Part shown: piece by piece, positions 16,273 to 25,264 of the stretch
Numbering within the stretch: the first letter of the stretch is position 1
How the letters are laid out: each line of letters begins with the position of its first letter
NCBI GenBank assembly: GCA_001770855.1
Contig: MESE01000044.1
Span: forward strand, 1 to 39,981
Length of the DNA stretch: 39,981 nt
Direction: 5' to 3'
Origin: Burkholderiales bacterium RIFCSPLOWO2_02_FULL_57_36
GTDB lineage: Bacteria > Pseudomonadota > Gammaproteobacteria > Burkholderiales > Burkholderiaceae_D
Made by a program: the position numbers and the translations under genes
Notes under the pieces: model-generated
The model's input: only the letters and a program-made list of their open reading frames with translations
Database searches by the model: none
Told to the model about the DNA's origin: nothing

Positions 16273-18258
16273 CTATTGACGCATCGCCTCGCGTCTCGAC
16301 TGGTCTCGATTTTCTGTAACAGGGCCTTTGGTGTCCCCTGTCTTTCCCGCACCAGGATCGGTGCCTATCGCCATATCCCTTTCTTTTTGCGGGGTAAATT
16401 TCAGCACGCCCGTATCGCTTTTCGCTAACGGCAGCCGGCGGTCGATTGACGGTGATGGTTTGATTTCCGCTGCGGCGGCGTAAGCGCGGAATGCGCGCTC
16501 TTTGTTTCCTTGATAGAGATTGACGTCGCCTTCCAGGCTAAGACCGTATTGTTCCAGTGCCGGAACACTTTTAAGCTGGCCTGCCAACTCCAATGATGCC
16601 TTGTTGGAAGCAGGACTCAGCAACAGATTGGGCTTTTCCGCGGATGGATGCGTATCTTTGGTGACGATAACTTGCGATACCTTGGACCAGGCTTGCAGGT
16701 CTGTCGTACCGGATTGTGCCGAAGATAACGCCGCCAAACGCTGTACCGCCGGCGCATGGATGCTATCGGGCGAGACGCGCTCGACATTTTTCAATGCAAG
16801 CACGGCAAGGTCAGGCCAATTGACCGCATTCATCACTTCGGCGGCCAGAGCCCATTGTCCGGCTTCGGGAAGATCCGGACTGGCTCGCTGTACCGTCGCT
16901 CGCACTGTCTTCACGATGTCTTCGCGCGTCGGCGAGCGGGATTCACCGGGTCCCGCGGTCAGGGCCGCCTTCCGCGCTGCCAGCATTGCGCTGATGTCGG
17001 CTGATGCGGCCTCCGCAAGCTTCATCTGTTGGTCGAGCAGCGCCGCCGAATTGGCGACCTTGACGATCACGTTCCGATCCGGAGCGCCATCCGTAAGCAG
17101 GGCGAAGCGGTATTCGCTTGCCTTCGCACCGAACGCCAGCCCAAACTGAAGTTGCTCTGTCGCGCCGCCGTCAAGAAATCTCGGCGTATCGGCCGGCCAC
17201 ACATAGAGCGCGGGATCGGACAGTCTGGCGACGGTGTAGCGCAACTTCCTCTTTCCAGCGTTAACCAATCGCGCCGATTGCTTGCCGAACGGACTCGCCA
17301 GGGTGAACAACAGGTCGCTTCCGGACTGGATGAAATCCGGCGTTTCCAGTTGCGCCGCGAGATTGTCGGCAGGGACAAATTCGTTTAGCGCATTCATCAG
17401 CACCACGACGGAATCATGCCCTTCACTATCGGGTTTGACGATGTCCAGATGATTTTCGCTGACGGCTGACGGCGTGCCGTCGCAAAAGCGCGTTGCGCTC
17501 GCCCATCCCACGATGGGCGTACCGTAGGTCGGTTTTTTCTCATAAGCGCACCGAATCTTAGGACGCTCGTTTTCTGGTATCGCTTTCCACGCGCTGTCCA
17601 TGCTCTTCAGGTATCCTTCCTTATCTCCCGGCAGCATTTGCTCCAGCGCGGCATTGTTTGCCACGCTCCTGGCGATCGCGGCAATCTGAGCGCCTTCTTG
17701 CGGTGTCGCATAAAATATCATCACGGGCACACTCTCCAGCATCGCCTTATGCGTGAGCAACGCGCGCATGACGACCAACCCACCCATGCTGTGCGCAACG
17801 AACACGATCCTGGGATAGTCCGTTATACGATGGAAGATCAATCGGTCATGCAGCTTGTTGGCCGCCTCCTGGATATCTAACGAGCCCGATGCAAACATGT
17901 TCGATGTAAAGCCGAAGGCAAAGACATCGACCCGCTTTCCGACCTCCTTGTTATCCCGCACCAGATCGAAAAATCTTTTCCCGTTGGCATTCGTCCAGGT
18001 ACCTTGGGCGTCGCCGAATATGCCGTGCACAAAAACCAGTGCGACATCGGCATGCGGTGTATTCTGATAAATCCATTTCGGGTCGGAAGAATTTGCCACA
18101 GCCATTGTCTTGGGTGCAGGCGGGTCTTCCTGTTTCACACATCCGGACAGCGACGATGCCGCCGCGGCCGTGAAGATAAAAAACAGAACGGCAGCGCGCA
18201 AGAGCGCCGGCCAATGTACCTGCCGCCAATCCATGACCTGCGGGTCCACGACTTTCAT
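16273..18258 (-). CDS. Lipoprotein alpha/beta hydrolase (SERAC1/lipase-like)
   Basis: About 661 residues from the ATG at 18258, which has AGGGGA upstream; the frame is open 69 codons further without signal character. The N-terminus has a basic region, a hydrophobic stretch (ALLRAAVLFFIFTAAAASS) and a lipobox LSGC40, so it should be lipid-anchored. The hydrolase domain (about 80-300) has FVHGIFGD (oxyanion loop) and VAHSMGGL with the nucleophile Ser in an A-H-S-M-G elbow, as in SERAC1/PGAP1-like esterases. The C-terminal 350 residues are not recognised; they are rich in Ala and helix-forming residues and contain TPR-like stretches near the end (GNKERAFRAYAAAAEIKPSPS). Substrate unknown. It is monocistronic. 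Confidence 0.75.
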   Translation of the reverse strand: MKVVDPQVMDWRQVHWPALLRAAVLFFIFTAAAASSLSGCVKQEDPPAPKTMAVANSSDPKWIYQNTPHADVALVFVHGIFGDAQGTWTNANGKRFFDLVRDNKEVGKRVDVFAFGFTSNMFASGSLDIQEAANKLHDRLIFHRITDYPRIVFVAHSMGGLVVMRALLTHKAMLESVPVMIFYATPQEGAQIAAIARSVANNAALEQMLPGDKEGYLKSMDSAWKAIPENERPKIRCAYEKKPTYGTPIVGWASATRFCDGTPSAVSENHLDIVKPDSEGHDSVVVLMNALNEFVPADNLAAQLETPDFIQSGSDLLFTLASPFGKQSARLVNAGKRKLRYTVARLSDPALYVWPADTPRFLDGGATEQLQFGLAFGAKASEYRFALLTDGAPDRNVIVKVANSAALLDQQMKLAEAASADISAMLAARKAALTAGPGESRSPTREDIVKTVRATVQRASPDLPEAGQWALAAEVMNAVNWPDLAVLALKNVERVSPDSIHAPAVQRLAALSSAQSGTTDLQAWSKVSQVIVTKDTHPSAEKPNLLLSPASNKASLELAGQLKSVPALEQYGLSLEGDVNLYQGNKERAFRAYAAAAEIKPSPSIDRRLPLAKSDTGVLKFTPQKERDMAIGTDPGAGKTGDTKGPVTENRDQSRREAMRQ

Positions 18259-18751
18259 TGTCGATCCCCTTCCATGTTCAAAATCCGTACACGTCAATGC
18301 CGCCCGCCGCCTCTCCGTCTGAGCAGGACGCAGGAAATGATTTGGCGTTTCCGAAAGGCACCGGAATAGCGCATCGCCTGGTCCTGCGCCAGACCGATGA
18401 AACTGTCCACCACTGCGCCGGATACACCGTTCGGCATGGACTGTCGCTCCATTACGGATAATCACCGTCCGTCATTCCGGGCGGCGCGAGGAATTTCAAA
18501 CGACATCGCCGCTGCAGAAGGTTGAGATTCCCGTCGTGCTGCTCCCCGGATTGGCCCCGCATGAAATCATGCAACCTACACTTCACGATTTTTATCAATA
18601 TATACTTCTGCAACATCGCATCATTAGCAGAAGCGGTGCCGCTTGCGACGCATCAAATAGTCTATTTATTTTTGTTTGTCGACATCCATATTGGCCGCTA
18701 CAGTGTGCACACTTGGATGCGCAGCGCCGCAGAACATTGATGATTACCGAT

Positions 18752-19072
18752 ATGAGGACATCTTTTCGAATGAGACTTCTGCCCGCCATAATGATTTTTC
18801 TCTGCAGCGCATGCACAAACCCGGGTACGCCGATCGCAATGCCGAGCGTGCCGGATAAGCCGGCATCGCAAATGATTTCGTGCCCGGAGACCAGGCCGCA
18901 GATGTGTACCAAGGAGTATCTGCCGGTTTGCGCGAGCCGCGATACCGGGATCCGCTGCGTCACGCAACCATGCCCTTCAATGGAATGGAAGACTTACGGC
19001 AATGCGTGTGATGCCTGTGCCGACACTAAAGTCTTCGCTTATGTCAAAGGCGCCTGCAAACCGGTCCAATAA
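18752..19072 (+). CDS. Kazal-like domain lipoprotein
   Basis: About 106 residues if started at the ATG at 18752; in-frame ATGs at 18740 and 18770 are alternatives. Signal: MRTSFRMRLLPAIMIF, then lipobox LCSAC, so a lipid-anchored periplasmic or surface protein. The mature part fits a Kazal protease-inhibitor fold: CTKEYLPVCAS, an insert containing CVTQPC, then TYGNACDACADTK and KGAC. This matches the Kazal order C-x-(E)YxPVC, TYxNxCxxC, GxC. Bacterial versions with this cysteine-rich insert exist but most are untested. It is followed on the same strand by the DUF4157 HEAWH protein 161 bases downstream. Confidence 0.7.
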   Translation: MRTSFRMRLLPAIMIFLCSACTNPGTPIAMPSVPDKPASQMISCPETRPQMCTKEYLPVCASRDTGIRCVTQPCPSMEWKTYGNACDACADTKVFAYVKGACKPVQ

Positions 19073-19233
19073 TGCCGGCGCGTTGCGCGACCTTGATGAC
19101 GGTAATGGAGAGTTTGCGGATAGAAATTTCTTGTTGGCCCGAAAAGCATATGTTAAAAGAGGGGCGTGGCGGCCTTGCAAGATATCAACGATGCTTGCCT
19201 TGAAAACAGTTTTTCTCTACAGACGAACCACGT

Positions 19234-21786
19234 ATGAAAGCACCATCCAAAAACCGGGAAGTCCATCGAATCCACACGGACCATAAAGTCCCGGTCACGC
19301 AATCCGGGACCGAATCGCTATTCGTGGACAATCGCTCCATTCCGGCAGTGGAGCGGCAACTCCGCGAGACGATGGATCATCGCCCCGGGGTCCGGCAACA
19401 CAAGGCGCTAACCAACATGATGCGCGACAGCGCCCGTGCGACGGAGCAACGCGTATTTTCGCAGCGCATCGACAACAGTCCGCACATGGTCATGCAGAGG
19501 CGACAGGCCGCCGGATTATTTGGCGGTGCGATTCAGCGCGTGGAACACCAGGAAGAGCATCTGCTGCAAGGCAAATTTTCAACCGCGCAGCGCGAAAACC
19601 TTGAAGACGACGAAATGCAAGCATTGCCGTTACAGGCAAAACTTGTGGCCGAAGCGCCGGCCCAACTGACGCAACGCTCTGCCCCGCTACCGAACAATAC
19701 CGGGCTGCCCGATCAACTCAAGTCCGGTATTGAGTCGCTTTCCGGTATGAGCATGGATCACGTCAAGGTACATTACAACTCGGCGCAACCGGCGCAGTTG
19801 AATGCCCACGCCTATGCGCAAGGCAGCGACATTCATATGGGTCCCGGTCAGGAAAAGCATTTGCCGCATGAAGCTTGGCATGTCGTCCAGCAAGCACAGG
19901 GCCGCGTTCAGCCGACGCGGCAAATGGCAGGCGGAACCGCGATCAACGATAACCAGGCGTTGGAACATGAGGCCGATCGTATGGGGGCGGCGGCCCTGCA
20001 ACAAAGCGCGATTACCGGTGATTCCGCAAATCATGGACATGACTGTGCGCCGGGATACGCCGCAACCCCACCCATGCAAAGGCACGTTGCACAGTTGACC
20101 AAGCAAACGATCGTCCAGCATGGTGAAATGTCCGGCGATCAATTTCAAATTGCCGTTGCGCTCAAAATCGATCCTGAATTACGCCTGATACTGATTGGCA
20201 AAAACGAGAAGACCGCGCAGGATAAAAGCGCAAGCATTTACGATTTCTACGTCAATCAAAGCGGCATTGATCCATCGCGAATTCACTACTACAAAGTCGA
20301 TGGCGGCATGTCCGACGAAACCAGACGTATTCTGCATGCGCAACATGAAGATATTTTTGGACAGAATACGGCCAGTGTCGGTCAGGCCACCAATATCGTG
20401 AAAGACGGTTTTTCCGAGAAAGACCACACGCCCGAGATCCGCGACACCTGGATGGGAAGTTCCGGTTACAGCGAGAACGATTTTGGCAAGCTGCTGCGTG
20501 ATTTCAATATCCCGCTTGACGTGCCGACTCTTGTGCTCTGGTCACGGCAAAGCGGCGCCTTGGGCGGGCTGCATCCTGAGCATGATTCCAGCCACACGGC
20601 AATGGAACAGATGATGGAGCGTTTTGCCAGCGAAGGCTATTCGCTGCTCATTGTCGGAGATGATCCCGACGGTAAAATCGGCGGAATGAAAGGCAGCGTT
20701 CGCTTCTCGAAAACCGTGCGTCTCGGCCAATTTTGGGAAAAGCGGGGACTGTGGAAGAAGAACCGCACGGCACAATTTGCGTTCTTCGAATACCTGCGCA
20801 GATCAGTGCCGACGTTGACCCACATCGGCATGCGCAGCGGAAATCTTGAAGCGTTTGCCTACATGGGACATCGCGTCATTTATCTGGAAGAGAAAGATCG
20901 AACAGATTCCCTACGCATGGATAAAATTTCGACGGACCCCGACGTAAAACTGAACTATCGCACCATCAAATTGGAGCAGCCTCCCACTCTCACCGGCCAA
21001 TTGATGATGCAGGCTACCACACTGACAAATCGCATCAGGGAAAAGGTCGTGCCCGCACTTCGAAAAAGATTTCCGGAAATTTTGAAGCAGTTGCAACTAG
21101 ATACGCTGGACAGCGATTTGACGAAGGTACGAAACAGTACATTACCGCCCTATCAAAAGGATATGCATCTATCCCGGTTGATAAAGCACTGGGTGGCGTC
21201 AATAGCTTTGAAAGGCATAGACGTCAAGAACATGCTTGAGAAAGGTAAGGTACACGCAAGGGACCCCATTGCTGTAACCCTGGCGGATGTCCTGGACATT
21301 ATCTCCAAGCTATCCAAAGGATTCACGCCATCGGATCTCGACAGGATTTTTGATGCGGTCGTAAATTTTTCGTCGCGGATTACCGAAAAGCCGGAGGAGG
21401 ACCCTGATGAGATGGAATTCGGCGACTATGCCGTGGACCAATTCAGCAACGACCCGGAGGTCATGTTCTGGCGAAATCTGAATGGGCTGATTCAACGTAG
21501 CGGCGACGATATGCCCGCGTTGGTCAGTATCATTCTGTCGTTGTCACCCGAAAATCGGCGGAAGCTGCGCGCCAGTTATCAGGAAGATCTGGATTTGATG
21601 CTGGGGTACGGAGGGCGCGTCACACCGAAAATTCAACGATTGGTGATTACTATCATCGATATGCTCCTGACCAATCCGGAGAGCCTCCTGAAAACGCACA
21701 CGCGGGATACGGATCCATCCAACGATGGTTCGTCCGGCGGTTCGGGCACCATCGATAAGGCACTCGGAGTCGGACTGGCATTTTGA
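19234..21786 (+). CDS. DUF4157 (HExxH) protein with large uncharacterised C-terminal region, candidate effector
   Basis: 850 residues with no signal peptide. Residues 1-150 hold degenerate repeats of the kind found before DUF4157 domains (FVDNRS, QRVFSQRIDNSP, QRRQAAGLFGGAIQRVE, LLQGKF, LQAKL). DUF4157 spans about 155-255: LPDQLKSGIESLSGMSMDHV, HYNSAQPAQLNA, then L-P-H212-E213-A-W-H216-VVQQAQG, a zinc-protease-type HExxH, and LEHEADRMG with a possible third ligand. DUF4157 proteins are frequently linked to extracellular contractile injection systems and carry variable toxin-like ends. Residues about 288-585 look like a Rossmann/GT-B fold (LRLILIGKNEK, LLIVGDDP, HIGMRSGNLEAFAYMGHRV at 530-548, then IYLEE). 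The last 250 residues are helical. No injection-system genes are nearby. The ribosome-binding site is weak. Confidence 0.8.
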   Translation: MKAPSKNREVHRIHTDHKVPVTQSGTESLFVDNRSIPAVERQLRETMDHRPGVRQHKALTNMMRDSARATEQRVFSQRIDNSPHMVMQRRQAAGLFGGAIQRVEHQEEHLLQGKFSTAQRENLEDDEMQALPLQAKLVAEAPAQLTQRSAPLPNNTGLPDQLKSGIESLSGMSMDHVKVHYNSAQPAQLNAHAYAQGSDIHMGPGQEKHLPHEAWHVVQQAQGRVQPTRQMAGGTAINDNQALEHEADRMGAAALQQSAITGDSANHGHDCAPGYAATPPMQRHVAQLTKQTIVQHGEMSGDQFQIAVALKIDPELRLILIGKNEKTAQDKSASIYDFYVNQSGIDPSRIHYYKVDGGMSDETRRILHAQHEDIFGQNTASVGQATNIVKDGFSEKDHTPEIRDTWMGSSGYSENDFGKLLRDFNIPLDVPTLVLWSRQSGALGGLHPEHDSSHTAMEQMMERFASEGYSLLIVGDDPDGKIGGMKGSVRFSKTVRLGQFWEKRGLWKKNRTAQFAFFEYLRRSVPTLTHIGMRSGNLEAFAYMGHRVIYLEEKDRTDSLRMDKISTDPDVKLNYRTIKLEQPPTLTGQLMMQATTLTNRIREKVVPALRKRFPEILKQLQLDTLDSDLTKVRNSTLPPYQKDMHLSRLIKHWVASIALKGIDVKNMLEKGKVHARDPIAVTLADVLDIISKLSKGFTPSDLDRIFDAVVNFSSRITEKPEEDPDEMEFGDYAVDQFSNDPEVMFWRNLNGLIQRSGDDMPALVSIILSLSPENRRKLRASYQEDLDLMLGYGGRVTPKIQRLVITIIDMLLTNPESLLKTHTRDTDPSNDGSSGGSGTIDKALGVGLAF

Positions 21787-21971
21787 GGCCAAGTCCACGC
21801 ATGCGGCTGGCCACCTGCCGCGGCAATCCACGCACCCACCGGTATCGAGGCGTCGAACGCGTAGACCGTTGCGAAGTGGCGCGAACGATGACCGCATGAC
21901 CAGCTTGCTGTACATTCCGATCCTGGCTGTATAGATAGATTGAATGAATTTGCAAAAGATAGGCAGACCGC

Positions 21972-22511
21972 ATGAGCGCACTTCGCTGTACCCAAAAACT
22001 TCGTACCGCAATGAATGTGAAGCCCGCTTTCCATTCATCGGAAGCGCCCAACCTGGAACACGCCCCGGTATCGACGGCGCGCCTTGGTGACTGGACAATG
22101 AACTTGCTCCATGTGCGCCCGGCGAAATTGATCCTGGCCGTCAGCGAACACGATCGCCTCGGCCTGCTGATGGAGGCGGCCCCGTACGCCACATTGTCCG
22201 AGCGCTTTACTGAAGCGCTGTTCGCGCATCTGCTCACGCTGGGAGTACCACCCGACATCGTGCGATGCGAGTGCAGCGCGATGCAGCCGCTCACCATCAC
22301 CGCCACCACGCACTACGAAAATCGCCGCAGCATTCAGGGCAACATGACGGACTACACGTTGATGCTGCGCTGGTTGTTCGACGAGCGGATGCCGATGGCG
22401 GAAATGAACGCGCGACTTGCCGAGCAAATCTCTAAACCTACCGGGCATCAGTATCCGGGTGAACTGGCTCGGCGACGGCTGTGCGGGGGAGATGTGGGAG
22501 AACGCGGCTGA
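21972..22511 (+). CDS. DUF6933-type hypothetical protein
   Basis: 179 residues. The N-terminus MSALRCTQKLRTAM and the segment RLGDWTMNLLHVRPAKLILAVSEHDRLGLLM match the pattern I recall for DUF6933 proteins (short R-CTQKL start, LGDW, then a hydrophobic strand and NE/SE-rich turn). No signal peptide or membrane segment. The C-terminal tail (YPGELARRRLCGGDVGERG) looks less conserved. It lies 185 bases after the DUF4157 gene on the same strand and could share its transcript. Function unknown. Confidence 0.6.
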   Translation: MSALRCTQKLRTAMNVKPAFHSSEAPNLEHAPVSTARLGDWTMNLLHVRPAKLILAVSEHDRLGLLMEAAPYATLSERFTEALFAHLLTLGVPPDIVRCECSAMQPLTITATTHYENRRSIQGNMTDYTLMLRWLFDERMPMAEMNARLAEQISKPTGHQYPGELARRRLCGGDVGERG

Positions 22512-22559
22512 CTGGTGGAATGGCCCCAGTAAGAATTTCTGATCGTCTTGCGTGCCGCA

Positions 22560-23660
22560 TCAATCCCCGAGGCATATCCCGATATCGCGCGCTGTCTGCA
22601 AGGTGTCGCTATCCAGCGGCACGGACTTCATGCGTCCGGCGACTTCTTCAAGCGCCACATACACTACGTTCGGATGCGAAAGCGACACCATGACACCTGA
22701 CAGACCTTCGTCCAGTGCACGTACTGCCGCCGCGCCGAACCGCAAGGCCGCAAGCCGGTCGAACGAGGTCGGGCTGCCGCCGCGCAGCAGATGGCCGAGC
22801 ACAACCACCCGCGCCTCCTTGCCGGTGCGCTCCTGCAACGCGCGCGCCACGGCGTCGCCAACACCGCCCAGCCGCTCCAGGCGCCCGTGGCCCGCCGGTT
22901 CAATAACCTGCCGACCGCCTTCCGCCGGTGCCGCGCCTTCCGCCACAACCACGATCGAATACATCCGTCCCTGCTGGTCGCGCCGGCGCACCATGTCGGC
23001 CACCTTGTCGATATCGAACGGAATCTCTGGAATCAGGATGCAGTGCGCAGCGCCCGCGATACCGGAATGCAAGCCGATCCAGCCGGCATACCGGCCCATG
23101 ACTTCCATGACCAGAACCCGGTGATGGCTCTCCGCCGTGGTGTGCAGCCGGTCGATGCAGTCGGTGGCAAACGAGACCGCCGTATCGAAGCCGAAAGTGG
23201 TGAAGGTCTTGTCGAGATCGTTGTCGATGGTCTTGGGAACGCCCACCACCCGCAAGCCCTTCTTGTGCAGCGCATGCGCAATGGCCAGCGAGCCATCGCC
23301 GCCGACGGAGATCAGCGCATCGAGGTTCTCCTTTTGGAAGTAGACAAGCACCTCGCCGGAGCGGTCGCGCAGCACCACGCTTCCATCGGCCTGGATTGTC
23401 GGGAACTGCAACGGATCGCCTTTATTGGTCGTCCCGAGAATGGTGCCGCCCAGATGACCGATCCCGCGTACCTTGTCACGCGTTATCGGGATCAAGCCGC
23501 CCTCCGGATAGCGCTCCGGACAGAGGATGCCGTTGAAGCCGTCGCGGATGCCGAAACATTCCCATCCGCGGTTGGTTGCGGAGAGCACGACGGCACGGAT
23601 GACCGCATTGAGGCCAGGCGCGTCACCGCCCCCGGTGCTGATGGCAATACGTCGGATCAT
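22560..23660 (-). CDS. pfkA: 6-phosphofructokinase, mixed-type
   Basis: 366 residues, normal for the PfkA superfamily. It phosphorylates fructose 6-phosphate in the cytoplasm. Motifs: IAISTGGGDAPGLNAVIRA (N-terminal phosphate-donor loop), ISVGGDGSLAIAH with G-G-D-G-S at 120-124, VPKTIDNDLDKTF at 141-153 with catalytic aspartates in TIDND, VMEVMGRYAGWIGL and HLLRGGSPTSFDR. Gly in GGDGS favours ATP, whereas Lys143 in PKTIDND is usual in pyrophosphate-using enzymes. This combination is seen in the mixed-substrate group III PFKs. The donor therefore needs testing. Glycolytic Pfk is often missing in betaproteobacteria, so its presence is informative. Monocistronic. Confidence 0.92.
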   Translation of the reverse strand: MIRRIAISTGGGDAPGLNAVIRAVVLSATNRGWECFGIRDGFNGILCPERYPEGGLIPITRDKVRGIGHLGGTILGTTNKGDPLQFPTIQADGSVVLRDRSGEVLVYFQKENLDALISVGGDGSLAIAHALHKKGLRVVGVPKTIDNDLDKTFTTFGFDTAVSFATDCIDRLHTTAESHHRVLVMEVMGRYAGWIGLHSGIAGAAHCILIPEIPFDIDKVADMVRRRDQQGRMYSIVVVAEGAAPAEGGRQVIEPAGHGRLERLGGVGDAVARALQERTGKEARVVVLGHLLRGGSPTSFDRLAALRFGAAAVRALDEGLSGVMVSLSHPNVVYVALEEVAGRMKSVPLDSDTLQTARDIGICLGD

Positions 23661-23772
23661 CGGAAATCCTTTCGCATAAAAAAGTATTTTCTCGGAAAAG
23701 ATGTCGGTGTTTCTTCCGAATAGAATACTCTCGCGCGGGCGGCACCGGTCAAATGATCCGCATCGATATGAT

Positions 23773-24228
23773 CTACATTGAAAACAGTGGTCCCAGCGCG
23801 CCCGTGGCCAAGGTCACCAATCCCAAAATGAGATTCACGCCTACCAGCATGCGGATTTGCCCGAGTGCCATGCCGCCGGCCGGCCAATCCGCGGCGGCGA
23901 CTGCACGTTTGAGTCGTTTATAGCCCGCGAAAAATACATGGCCGAAAATGAGCATCATGACGATACCGAGCGTCGCCATGACCATGATGTAAATCGGCGG
24001 CTTTCCGATGACGGCCATCATGTAAAGACCGCTGGCGAGGATCAGCAGGACGGACGGCCACACCCAGAAGAAGAATTTCTGAAATACGCCATTCCATAGC
24101 TGCAGACGCTGCGGTGGTTGCAGAACCGAGGCTGCGATCGGGCGTAGCGCCATGTATGCGAAGAACATGCCTCCTATCCAAACGGTGATTCCCAGGATAT
24201 GTAAAAACTCTGCAACGATCATCATCAT
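23773..24228 (-). CDS. CopD-like small membrane protein
   Basis: About 151 residues from the ATG at 24228, preceded by AGAGAG; the frame is open 100 codons upstream but that stretch has no protein character. Four membrane segments: IVAEFLHILGITVWIGGMFF, FFFWVWPSVLLILASGLYMM, YIMVMATLGIVMMLIFGHVFF and MLVGVNLILGLVTLATGAL. The conserved histidine in LHILG and the WIGGMFF motif are typical of the CopD-domain membrane family, which may bind copper or heme. It stands alone, with no copC or copper ATPase nearby. Confidence 0.75.
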   Translation of the reverse strand: MMMIVAEFLHILGITVWIGGMFFAYMALRPIAASVLQPPQRLQLWNGVFQKFFFWVWPSVLLILASGLYMMAVIGKPPIYIMVMATLGIVMMLIFGHVFFAGYKRLKRAVAAADWPAGGMALGQIRMLVGVNLILGLVTLATGALGPLFSM

Positions 24229-24866
24229 TTTTTTCTCTCTTTCTGGTAATGCGGCGCAGTGTTGCTGCGGGTTGAATAGCGCAATGGTAATGCATAGAGA
24301 GGATAAAGGATGAGGGTGGCAGCCTGGTTTTGAGGATAAGTGAGAAATTAATCCTTGACCTCCCAAAATCTTTTCGCAAATGATTTGCTTCGTACTCAAC
24401 CGCAAGAAGCGAATCATGAAAGCAACGAAAATTACCCCGCACAAAATGAAAACTGAAGACGGCCAAGAATTCGAATATGCCGGAGCATTCTGAAAAATTG
24501 GCAATGCCAATGTCAACCGAAGCCTCATGCTGCATAGGCTAACGCCGGCTAAGGGGTGAACTGCAAGCGTTCCGGTATTTTGTCAAAAAACTTTTGCATA
24601 CCTGCGTAGGTGTTATTAAAGGGACCAGAATCGAGTAATTTTAGAATTCAAGTTCGGAAGGCTCCGTTTAAATCGGTGATAGGAAATTTCCTTGCGGTCA
24701 ATGTCGTCATTTCCTTGAGCGTTTGCCAACGGGTACGCGCCTGTGCACTGCGAGTATTTCATTGTATTGCCACTTACAATCGACATGCATGTAGGAATCT
24801 CTGTTAATCTTCCTCCCTTCATCTCTTACCCCCTGCCAACCCTTGAGTCCAATTTCATCGGAAATT

Positions 24867-25020
24867 TAGAGCGATTTTCGTGTGGGCGTGCGGGTGCTGC
24901 GGGTTGGCTTTGGGTGCAGGGCGAGGAGCGCCGTGTGGCGAGCCACACAAGCGATGAGCAACGCGGCAATGCGCTCAAAGCGGCCCGCAGCACCCGTACA
25001 TTCATACGAAAACCGCTCTA
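24867..25020. repeat. 154-bp element with 37-nt inverted ends and a central hairpin (repeat copy 3)
   Basis: Left end 24867-24903 and right end 24984-25020 are inverted copies matching at 31 of 37 positions. Between them, GTGTGGC (24933-24939) and GCCACAC (24942-24948) pair around a GA loop. The surrounding core (GCGAGGAGCGCC..., AAGCGATGAGCAACGCGGCA) aligns with the repeats at 13350 and 15505. The structure suggests a MITE-like or structured-RNA element. The rest of 24229-25114 contains no convincing gene. Confidence 0.7.
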
Positions 25021-25114
25021 AGTTGCGGCCTTGGGCTTGATTTGCGAGGGCGTAGCCTCCCGTGATTGCCTCAGTCCACTTCCTGATAGGTTCACCGTTC
25101 TCACGGAAGAAAAT

Positions 25115-25264
25115 ATGCTGATAACCGGTTCTGATGAGTGCGCTGCTGAAAGGCAGGCCGCCCTCGACAGCGTAATGGAATCCCGCAGAAAAACGCTATT
25201 TAAAACAGGCGCTATTCCAGACGCCCTTTGTCTTCATGTTTCTACTGGAACTAAATTGATATGA
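25115..25264 (+). CDS. 49-residue ORF overlapping the kaiC start
   Basis: The ATG at 25115 has GGAAGA five bases upstream. The stop overlaps the kaiC ATG as ATGA, so the two are probably translationally coupled. The product (MLITGSDECAAERQAALDSV, then MESRRKTLFKTGAIPDALC) resembles the linker before a PAS domain in Burkholderiales sensor kinases (the K-T-L-x-K-T/A-G-A stretch). It may be the truncated head of a kinase once encoded next to kaiC, or simply a leader peptide. The PAS similarity is a weak inference. Confidence 0.4.
   Translation: MLITGSDECAAERQAALDSVMESRRKTLFKTGAIPDALCLHVSTGTKLI

Noticed and set aside
16520..17149. 209-codon plus-strand frame opposite the lipoprotein hydrolase
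   Set aside because: It is antisense to a gene with a lipobox and hydrolase motifs, and its Ser/Arg-rich composition is typical of a shadow.
21544..22309. Long minus-strand frames (184 and 218 codons) across the DUF4157 3' end and the DUF6933 gene
   Set aside because: They lie opposite two genes with clear family motifs, have no ribosome-binding site and read as Arg/Cys/Ser-rich shadow sequence.
18000..22600. Possible eCIS or type VI gene cluster around the DUF4157 protein
   Set aside because: No sheath, tube, baseplate or AAA+ ATPase gene is visible in the window, so only the orphan DUF4157 protein is claimed.
24616..25021. Small ORFs of 65-92 codons before kaiC
   Set aside because: They run into the inverted-repeat element, lack ribosome-binding sites and show no recognisable protein character.
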